Assembly (NCBI GenBank): GCA_016218095.1
Contig: JACREV010000043.1
Span: 1 to 16,713 of the forward strand
Length of the DNA: 16,713 nt
Direction: 5' to 3'
Origin: Deltaproteobacteria bacterium
GTDB taxonomy: Bacteria > Desulfobacterota > GWC2-55-46
Position 1 is the stretch's first letter. Each line of letters opens with the position of its first letter. This document shows, one piece after another, positions 7,001 through 12,586 of this stretch. Made by a program: the position numbers and the translations under genes. Under the pieces are notes generated by a model. It was not told the DNA's origin. It was given only the letters and a program-made list of their open reading frames with translations, and made no database searches.

Positions 7001-7027
7001 AAAAAAGACGGCCCCTTCGGGGCCGTC
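7001..7027 (-). terminator. Strong intrinsic terminator after pnp
   Basis: Reading leftward, GACGGCCCC (7027-7019), a GAA loop and GGGGCCGTC (7015-7007) form a perfect 9-bp GC-rich stem followed at once by six T (7006-7001). It starts about 11 nt beyond the pnp stop, so it likely ends the nusA-to-pnp transcript. Confidence 0.93.
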
Positions 7028-7038
7028 CGCATTACTAT

Positions 7039-9126
7039 TTACTTGGCGTCGGGCTTCTGCCCAAGGGCCTCTTTCCTTGAAAGGCGGATCTTCCCGTCCC
7101 TGTCTATTTCTATGAGCTTCACCATGACCTCGTCGCCCTCCTTGAGGACGTCGCGGACGCTCTTTACGCGCTCTTCCGAGAGCTGGGAGATGTGCACGAG
7201 CCCCTCGGTGCCCGGGTACAGCTCCACAAAGGCCCCGAAGTCCATTATCTTCTTCACCTTCCCCTTGTAGATGGCCCCTATCTCGGGGTCCTGGGTGAGT
7301 CTCTTCACCATCTCGATCGCCTTCTGCGCGGCCTCGGAGTCGGTGGAGGCTATGTTCACCTTCCCGGTGTCGTCGATGTCGATCTTCACCCCGGTCTCGA
7401 GTATTATGCCCTTTATGTTCTTGCCGCCGGGCCCGATGACGTCCTTGATCCTCTCCTGCTTGACGTATATCGTGGTTATCCTCGGGGCATAGACGGAAAG
7501 CTCGGTCCTCGGGGTCTCGATGGCCGTCTTCATCCTGCCGAGTATGTGGAGCCTTCCCTCACGCGCCTGATAGAGCGCTTCTTTAAGTATCTCAGCCGTC
7601 ACTCCGCCTATCTTTATGTCCATCTGGAGGGCCGTGACGCCTTCAGCGGTACCGGCGACCTTGAAGTCCATGTCGCCCAGGTGGTCCTCATCCCCCAGGA
7701 TGTCCGAGAGTATCGCGGTCTTATCGCCTTCCTTTATAAGGCCCATCGCGATGCCCGCGACGTGCCCCTTGGTCGGCACTCCGGCGTCCATCAAAGAGAG
7801 GGACGCGCCGCAGACCGTCGCCATCGAGGACGACCCGTTCGACTCGAATATGTCGGATACGACCCTTATGGTGTAGGGGAAGCCCTCCGAGGGGAGCACC
7901 TTGTTGACCGCCCTCTCCGCGAGAGCGCCGTGGCCTATCTCGCGCCTGCCCGGGCCGCGAAGGATCTTCACCTCGCCGACGCTGAACGGCGGGAAGTTGT
8001 AGTGGAGCATGAAGGTCTTGTACTCCCAGCCGGAGAGAGCGTCTATCTTCTGCTCGTCCTCCGAGGTGCCGAGGGTGGTCACGACCATCGCCTGCGTCTC
8101 GCCTCGCGTAAAGAGCGCGGAGCCGTGGGTCCTCGGCAGGAGCCCGACTTCGCAGGTGATGTTCCTTATGTCCTTCGGCCCTCTGCCGTCCACGCGCACA
8201 CCGTCTTTTACGACCATCTCGCGCATGATGTTGTACTTCATGTCCTCGAAGACGGCCGTTGCTTCCTTGTCCCTGCCCGGCTCGTCTCCGGCTGCCCCTG
8301 CCGCTTCCTTCTTAAGGGCGCTGATGGTTCCGTAGCGCTCCTGCTTTACGGGGATGCGGAGAGCATCGCGGAGACGCTGTTCCACAAGCCCCTTTACCTT
8401 CGCCTCGAGCTCGGTATCGTGCGCTTTAAGATGTACCTCGAACTTCGCGAGCCCGGCCTCGGCTATTATCCTCTTCTGGAGCGCTATCACGCCCTGCATC
8501 GATTCCTGGGCATAGGCGAGCGCCTTGAGGAGGTAGTCCTCAGAGAGGAACTTAGCCCCGCCCTCGACCATTATGATGGAGTCTCCGGTGCCGGATACGA
8601 GGAGGTCGAGGTCGCTTTCCTTCTGCTGTTTGAGCGACGGGTTGCAGACAAGCTCTCCGTTCAAGGAGCCTATCCTTACCGTGGTTATCGGGCCGTTAAA
8701 GGGTATGTCTGAGATCCCGAGCGCGACTGAAGCGCCTATAGTCGCCGCTATTTCGGGGTCGTTCTCCAGGTCGACCGAAAGGATGGTCGCGATGATCTGC
8801 GTCTCCCTGTACCAGCCCTCCGGGAAGAGCGGCCTTAAAGGCCTGTCGATGAGCCTTGAGCCGAGGACCTCTTTTTCGCTCGGTCTGCCCTCGCGCTTGA
8901 AAAACCCGCCGGGTATCTTTCCCGCCGCGTAGGTCATCTCCATGTAGTTGACCGTGAGCGGCATGAAGTCGATCCCCGCCGAGGCGCTCTCGGCCCGGCA
9001 CGCTGTCACAAGCGCCACGGTGTCGCCGTACCTTACGGTGCACGACCCGTGCGCCTGCCTCGCCATCTTGCCTATCTCTATCTTAAGAGGCCTGCCTGCG
9101 AATTCTGTCTCGTATTGCCTTACCAA
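7039..9126 (-). CDS. pnp: Polyribonucleotide nucleotidyltransferase (PNPase)
   Basis: 3'-5' phosphorolytic exoribonuclease and degradosome component. At 695 aa it is full length. Order: first RNase PH domain (about 12-142), all-helical domain (about 145-230), second RNase PH domain (about 320-460) with phosphate-site region ESNGSSSMATVCG (428-440), then catalytic Asp481, Asp487 and Lys489 in GDEDHLGDMDFKVAG. A KH domain with GPGGKN (565-570) and an S1 domain (about 617-688, KIMDFGAFVELYPGTEGLVH) follow. The longest frame starts with TTG at 9126, preceded by AGGAG with nine nt spacing. The N-terminus aligns with known PNPases up to the MARQA motif at residues 21-25, so the TTG start is credible. 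It is the last gene before the terminator, downstream of rpsO as in many bacteria. The structured 293-nt leader may serve autoregulation. Confidence 0.97.
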   Translation of the reverse strand: MVRQYETEFAGRPLKIEIGKMARQAHGSCTVRYGDTVALVTACRAESASAGIDFMPLTVNYMEMTYAAGKIPGGFFKREGRPSEKEVLGSRLIDRPLRPLFPEGWYRETQIIATILSVDLENDPEIAATIGASVALGISDIPFNGPITTVRIGSLNGELVCNPSLKQQKESDLDLLVSGTGDSIIMVEGGAKFLSEDYLLKALAYAQESMQGVIALQKRIIAEAGLAKFEVHLKAHDTELEAKVKGLVEQRLRDALRIPVKQERYGTISALKKEAAGAAGDEPGRDKEATAVFEDMKYNIMREMVVKDGVRVDGRGPKDIRNITCEVGLLPRTHGSALFTRGETQAMVVTTLGTSEDEQKIDALSGWEYKTFMLHYNFPPFSVGEVKILRGPGRREIGHGALAERAVNKVLPSEGFPYTIRVVSDIFESNGSSSMATVCGASLSLMDAGVPTKGHVAGIAMGLIKEGDKTAILSDILGDEDHLGDMDFKVAGTAEGVTALQMDIKIGGVTAEILKEALYQAREGRLHILGRMKTAIETPRTELSVYAPRITTIYVKQERIKDVIGPGGKNIKGIILETGVKIDIDDTGKVNIASTDSEAAQKAIEMVKRLTQDPEIGAIYKGKVKKIMDFGAFVELYPGTEGLVHISQLSEERVKSVRDVLKEGDEVMVKLIEIDRDGKIRLSRKEALGQKPDAK

Positions 9127-9419
9127 AGTTATGTTCTCCTATTCTCGGCCGCCTCTAAAAATTATTATTTTCAGGGACAGCCCCTGATTTCTTGAAAAAG
9201 ATTACGGGCGGCTTAAGCGCACACCTGTGCCTCAAGCCCCCGTTCGAGTTTGCCCGGCCATTTCCGCCGGGCGCCCTGAAGGGCGTAATTTATTTACGGC
9301 GAATCCCGGAGGGCCTTGTCCGTGTACCTGGCCCGAAGTGTCCTCCCGCCGCGAACAGACAGAAGCGTGGGCCCGTTACGACCAGCCCAACCGGCCCTCC
9401 TGCCGCTCGTATGAGCCCC
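9127..9419 (-). promoter_or_regulatory. Structured rpsO-pnp spacer, candidate pnp leader
   Basis: 293 nt without a gene. Hairpins read directly are: GGCTTGAG-GCAC/GTGC-G-CTTAAGCC (9238-9210; 12 bp with one bulge and one G-U, loop AGGT), GCCCGGC/GCCGGGC (9272-9252; loop of seven), GCCC/GGGC (9284-9273) and CAGGG/CCCTG just before pnp. T5 lies about nine nt beyond the longest stem, so partial termination is possible. In Escherichia coli the same spacer holds a promoter and an RNase III-cut stem used for PNPase autoregulation; an analogous role here is inference. I found no convincing promoter. Confidence 0.4.
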
Positions 9420-9686
9420 TTACCTTCTAAGACCCAGCCTCTCGATCAAGGCCTTGTACCTCTCGACGTCCGATCTCTTCACGTAGTCGAGAAGGCGTCT
9501 GCGCCTGCCGACCATCTTAAGGAGTCCCCTCCTCGAGTGATGGTCAGACTTGTGGGTCTTGAAGTGGGAGCTCAAGCTGTTGATCCGCTCGCTCAAAAGG
9601 GCGACCTGTACCTCCGGAGAGCCCGTGTCGCCCGCGTGGGTTTCAAAAGACTTTATGATGTCCCGCTTCTTCTCTGTTGCCAGCAT
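9420..9686 (-). CDS. rpsO: 30S ribosomal protein S15
   Basis: 88-aa S15, essentially full length (the family is about 89 aa). It binds 16S rRNA early in 30S assembly, in the platform with S6/S18. Recognisable segments are GDTGSPEVQVALLSERI (19-35), HFKTHKSDHHSRRGLLKMV (41-59) and RRRRLLDYVK (61-70). The ATG at 9686 is preceded by an excellent Shine-Dalgarno, AAAGGAGGT, about eight nt upstream, the best in the window and fitting for an abundant protein. It sits between truB and pnp in the order common across bacteria. S15 is classically autoregulated by binding its own leader, so the 173-nt upstream spacer is a natural place for such control. Confidence 0.98.
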   Translation of the reverse strand: MLATEKKRDIIKSFETHAGDTGSPEVQVALLSERINSLSSHFKTHKSDHHSRRGLLKMVGRRRRLLDYVKRSDVERYKALIERLGLRR

Positions 9687-9859
9687 CCTGATTGACCTCC
9701 TTTCTCCGTATACGGTATTTATTGTTATAAATAAAGTCCGGGTGTACCGGTCCCTGAAAACTTCAGAGGGTGAATATTATCACTTTACGTGGCGCAAGGA
9801 AAGAGAAAACTTGAGTATTTTCAGACGTCCCTTCCCAAGCCAATATCGCACTTCCGCCC
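9687..9859 (-). other. truB-rpsO spacer, rpsO leader
   Basis: 173 nt without an ORF of note. Visible elements are a perfect palindrome CCGTATACGG (9706-9715) just upstream of the Shine-Dalgarno, a CTGAA/TTCAG hairpin and an AT-rich TGATAATATT (an extended -10-like TGA-TAATAT) without a convincing -35. It may hold an rpsO promoter and an S15-binding structure, but neither can be assigned firmly. Confidence 0.35.
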
Positions 9860-10576
9860 TTATACAGCCTCAGAGACTTCCGTTGAGGCCCCGGGCATTT
9901 TAAGCGCCTCGTCAAGGGGGATTATCCTCTTTTCGAGCGCCTCTTTTTCCTCATCCATCTTTACAGCCCCTTCGATATCGAAGGGGCCCGAGGCCGTCCT
10001 TCTTAACGAAGTCATGTGCGCGCCGCACCCGAGGGCTCGTCCGAGGTCGTGACAGAGGGTCCTTACGTATGTCCCCTTTGAGCAGACGACCCTGAAAGAG
10101 ACCTTTGGCAGGGCGATGGCGGTCGCCTCGATGGAGTATATCTCGATATCCTTCGGCTGCCTCTCTACGGTGATGCCCTTCCGCGCAAGTTTATAGAGCG
10201 GCACGCCGTTCCGCTTGACCGACGAATACATGGGCGGGACCTGCTGGACCTTGCCCGTGAATTTCGAGAGCGCCTCCATGACCGCCGACCCGGTTACGGC
10301 GGAGGCGTCGCCCCTGAAGGTGACCGTCCCGACGGAGTCGTAGGTGTCGGTCTCAACGCCCAGGACAAGCTCGGCCGCGTACTCCTTGTTGCCGCCGTCC
10401 AGGAGGCGCGCGCATTTCGTCGCGCCGTCTATTACGAGGACGAGGACGCCCGTTGCCAGCGGGTCGAGGGTCCCAAGGTGCCCGACCTTCTTCGCCCCGA
10501 GCTTCTTTTTGACATTTGAGACGACGTCGTGGGAAGTAACGGAGGCCGGCTTATCGATTACGAGGACCCCGTTCAT
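9860..10576 (-). CDS. truB: tRNA pseudouridine(55) synthase TruB
   Basis: Makes pseudouridine 55 in the T-loop of tRNAs. The family signature GHLGTLDPLATGVL (32-45) holds the catalytic Asp38. Other landmarks are the N-terminal GVLVIDKPASVTSHDVV (3-19), VPPMYSSVKRNGVPLYKLAR (about 113-132) and CSKGTYVRTLCHDLGRALG (about 164-182). At 238 aa it is shorter than the roughly 300 aa of E. coli or Bacillus TruB: the catalytic domain is whole and ends with RIIPLDEAL, but the usual C-terminal PUA-type extension is missing. The ATG at 10576 overlaps the nrnA stop by four nt (ATGA), so the two are translationally coupled. The gene is followed by the 173-nt rpsO leader. Confidence 0.96.
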   Translation of the reverse strand: MNGVLVIDKPASVTSHDVVSNVKKKLGAKKVGHLGTLDPLATGVLVLVIDGATKCARLLDGGNKEYAAELVLGVETDTYDSVGTVTFRGDASAVTGSAVMEALSKFTGKVQQVPPMYSSVKRNGVPLYKLARKGITVERQPKDIEIYSIEATAIALPKVSFRVVCSKGTYVRTLCHDLGRALGCGAHMTSLRRTASGPFDIEGAVKMDEEKEALEKRIIPLDEALKMPGASTEVSEAV

Positions 10577-11583
10577 GACCTCTCCGCCGCGTACATCCTT
10601 TCCTTGACGATAGCGACTACCCTGCCCTTTATCTCGTCGAGAGAGCCTTTGACGGTGAACCCGGCGGCGTTTCTGTGGCCGCCTCCTCCGAAGTCCTGCG
10701 AGATCGCCGCGACGTCGATGTCCCCCTTGGACCTCATCGACACCTTGTACTCGTCGGGGCCGGCCTCCCTGAAGAGGACGCCGACCTCGACGCCCTCGAT
10801 GCCCCTGGCGTAGTTGACGAAGCCGTCGGCCTGGTCCTTCTCGGCGCCTGTTTGCCTGAACATCTCCTTTGTGACGACGAGGGTCGCTATCTTCGGGACG
10901 TTATTCGTTCCCGCGGCCCCGTTCGCCGCTTCTATTATCTCAAGCGTCGACAAGACCATGCCGAGGAGCTTGTATTTGCGCGCGGGGTGGTTTTCGTAGA
11001 CCCTGCGGGATATCTCCCACGGCTCCGCGCCCAGCCTTACGAGCTCTCCGGCCTTTATGAAGGACTCGGGCGTGGCGGACGAGTACCTGAAAGACCCGGT
11101 GTCGGTGTGTATGGCGACGTAGAGGTTCACGGCGATATCTTTGTTTATGGGGATCCCCGCCGCCTTGCAGAGGTCGTAGACGAGCTCTCCTGCGGCGGAG
11201 GCGTCAGGCACTATCACATTCACGTCGCCGAAGCGGTCGTTCGTGGCGTGGTGGTCGATGTTGACGACGGTGCCGGGGTGCTTCAGATCCACGAACCCCT
11301 TGCCGAGCCTCTCCCTCTGGCCGCAGTCCACGGCGAAGGTCGCGTCGAAAGGCCCCGCACCATCGAGCGAGTGCACGACGGTATCGGCCCCTGGGAGGAA
11401 CTTGAAGAGCTCCGGGACCGGGTCCTCGAGATAGGCCGTCGCGTCCTTGCCTATGGAGCGGAGCGCGAGCGCTACACCCAGAAGGGACCCCACGGCGTCC
11501 CCTTCCGGGCTCACATGGGAGACGACGAGGAACTTATTTCCCTTCCGTATCTCCTCTACAGCCTTGTCGAACCTGTTGTCCAT
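10573..11583 (-). CDS. nrnA: DHH/DHHA1 phosphoesterase, NrnA-like (oligoribonuclease/pAp phosphatase)
   Basis: 336-aa DHH-superfamily enzyme, expected to finish RNA decay by cleaving nano-RNAs and often to dephosphorylate pAp. Metal-binding motifs are intact: HVSPEGDAVGS (23-33, with His23 and Asp29; Glu27 replaces the more usual Asp), AVDCG with Asp86, the DHH triad D110-H111-H112 in NIDHHATND, and the C-terminal DHHA1 motif GGGGHRNAAG near residue 300. Length is normal. It lies between rbfA and truB, the position seen in Gram-positive and deltaproteobacterial clusters, alongside PNPase in the same transcript. The ATG at 11583 has no recognisable Shine-Dalgarno (the upstream sequence is GATAAAACCAAA) and follows a 134-nt spacer. 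truB overlaps its stop codon. Confidence 0.93.
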   Translation of the reverse strand: MDNRFDKAVEEIRKGNKFLVVSHVSPEGDAVGSLLGVALALRSIGKDATAYLEDPVPELFKFLPGADTVVHSLDGAGPFDATFAVDCGQRERLGKGFVDLKHPGTVVNIDHHATNDRFGDVNVIVPDASAAGELVYDLCKAAGIPINKDIAVNLYVAIHTDTGSFRYSSATPESFIKAGELVRLGAEPWEISRRVYENHPARKYKLLGMVLSTLEIIEAANGAAGTNNVPKIATLVVTKEMFRQTGAEKDQADGFVNYARGIEGVEVGVLFREAGPDEYKVSMRSKGDIDVAAISQDFGGGGHRNAAGFTVKGSLDEIKGRVVAIVKERMYAAERS

Positions 11584-11717
11584 TTTGGTTTTATCGAAGT
11601 AAGGGGCGGGCCATGAGCGAAGAAAAACGAAAGAACGTGGAGACCGGCTCGGGGGAACCCTTCACCGGGGTATTCCCGCGGTCGCAAGACCGATCCCCCC
11701 CCCGCGCCCGCGGGCCT
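11584..11717 (-). other. rbfA-nrnA spacer with hairpins and a G9 tract
   Basis: 134 nt with no ORF I can defend. It has a run of nine C on the plus strand (11695-11703, G9 in the transcript), a CGGTC/GACCG hairpin around 11680-11694 and a bulged 8-bp hairpin at about 11655-11677. The rest before nrnA is unstructured and lacks a Shine-Dalgarno. No T tract follows the hairpins. Confidence 0.4.
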
Positions 11718-12074
11718 TTAGTGGCCGCCTCCTCCCTTCATCTCCTTTATGACCTTTTCGATATGATCGGCGTATTCGAGGGAATCGTCAAAGACGAAAC
11801 TCACGTTCGGTATATGCCGCAGGTCCAGCCTCTTTGCGAGCGCGCGCCTTACAAAGCCGCTCGCGTTGTTGAGTCCGTTCCTGCTCTTCGCCTTGTCCTC
11901 GGCGGAGCCTATCTGGCTGAAGAAGACCTTGGCGTCCTTGAGGTCGGGGGTGAGCTCCACGCGGGTTATCGTGACGAACCCGATCCTCGGGTCCTTTATC
12001 TCGCCGTGGAGTATCATCGAGGCTACCTCTTCCTTTATTACGTCTGCCACTCTTTCGGAGCGTCTGTAGTTCAT
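11718..12074 (-). CDS. rbfA: Ribosome-binding factor A
   Basis: 118-aa KH-fold protein that helps 30S maturation and 16S rRNA 5'-end processing, important at low temperature. Family features are the N-terminal YRRSERVADVIKEEVASMI (3-21), DPRIGFVTITRVELTPDL (28-45) with the conserved VTIT strand, AKVFFSQIG (48-56) and the C-terminal LDLRHIPNVSFVFDDSLEYADHIEKVI region. Length is typical. A short Gly-Gly-Gly-Gly-His tail ends the protein. It starts at the ATG at 12074, 48 nt after the DUF503 gene, with a weak AGGGAT upstream. The order infB-DUF503-rbfA is classical and fits a ribosome-assembly operon. Confidence 0.95.
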   Translation of the reverse strand: MNYRRSERVADVIKEEVASMILHGEIKDPRIGFVTITRVELTPDLKDAKVFFSQIGSAEDKAKSRNGLNNASGFVRRALAKRLDLRHIPNVSFVFDDSLEYADHIEKVIKEMKGGGGH

Positions 12075-12122
12075 CTTATCATCCCTGGCGCTTGTATGCG
12101 TCTTTCAGCCGCTCGTGCAGGC

Positions 12123-12410
12123 TCAAACGCTGATTATCTCGATGGCGTGGTCCGAGACCTCGGCGAGGTGGAGCCCTTCGACGAAGTCGAGGACCTTGTC
12201 CATCACCGAATTTACCAAGGCCCTGTCGTTGGAGACGACGGCTACGCCTATTTCGCCCCTCTGCCAGAGGTCGCTTCCATCGACCTCGGCGACCGAGACG
12301 TTGTAGCGGTTCTTGACCTTCTCCACGATGCTCTTCAATACCTGCCTCTTGTCCTTAAGAGACCGGCTTTCGTGGATGAGGACGGTTATCCTCAAGACCC
12401 CTATTACCAT
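12123..12410 (-). CDS. DUF503 family protein (YlxP-like)
   Basis: Small protein of the DUF503/YlxP family, almost always coded between infB and rbfA; its biochemical role is unclear to me, though YlxP has been linked to ribosome biogenesis by context. Hallmarks are MVIGVLRITVLIHESRSLKD at the start, KRQVLKSIVEKVKNRYNVSV, then AEVDGSDLWQRGEIGVAVVS and the C-terminal hydrophobic VLDFVEGLH. I chose the ATG at 12410 (95 aa) because family members begin M-V/x-hydrophobic-G-x-L-R. A longer frame from a TTG at 12434 adds eight residues and would start inside a hairpin. Neither start has a clear ribosome binding site. It is followed by rbfA. Confidence 0.88.
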   Translation of the reverse strand: MVIGVLRITVLIHESRSLKDKRQVLKSIVEKVKNRYNVSVAEVDGSDLWQRGEIGVAVVSNDRALVNSVMDKVLDFVEGLHLAEVSDHAIEIISV

Positions 12411-12420
12411 ATACGACAAA

Positions 12421-12448
12421 CGGAGGCCCGTCAAAATTCGGGCCTTCG
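12421..12448 (-). terminator. GC-rich hairpin between infB and the DUF503 gene
   Basis: CGGAGGCCCG (12421-12430) and CGGGCCTTCG (12439-12448) form a 10-bp stem with one mismatch or wobble and an 8-nt loop. Leftward, only TTTGTCGT follows. It may act as a weak terminator or attenuator, or hinder initiation at the DUF503 start ten nt further on. The core six bp (GGCCCG/CGGGCC) are perfect. Confidence 0.4.
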
Positions 12449-12470
12449 GTTAATGCGAAACAACCTTGTT

Positions 12471-12585
12471 CAGGCTGCTCAAAAAGCTCCAGATGCGAGG
12501 CGTCGGGGAGCGAGGCGTACTCTTTTGTACGCCGCAACGACGAGCTTTGAGCCCAACAAAGCAGATGGATTTTTTGAGCAGCCTG
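12471..12585 (-). mobile_element. MITE-like palindromic element, copy B
   Basis: 115-nt copy of the element at 6852-6973, inverted relative to it. Terminal repeats are CAGGCTGCTCAAAAA (12471-12485) and TTTTTGAGCAGCCTG (12571-12585), perfect over 15 nt. The inner palindrome is GGCGTAC (12514-12520) / GTACGCC (12527-12533). Its outer end lies one nt from the infB stop codon, so it fills most of the infB-DUF503 gap and would be transcribed as a long hairpin. No target-site duplication is clear. Confidence 0.8.
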
Positions 12586-12586
12586 C

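Noticed and set aside
6784..7032. Minus-strand open frame of 82 codons over repeat copy A
   Set aside because: It reads through the repeat (LYAAVTRFEANKADG) and the pnp terminator. The same residues recur from the other repeat copy, showing the frame is a by-product of the element.
7192..8712. Long plus-strand open frame (506 codons) opposite pnp
   Set aside because: It is exactly antisense to an unmistakable PNPase gene. Its Arg/Leu/Val/Asp-rich content is what GC-rich third positions give on the opposite strand. No promoter, ribosome site or family resemblance.
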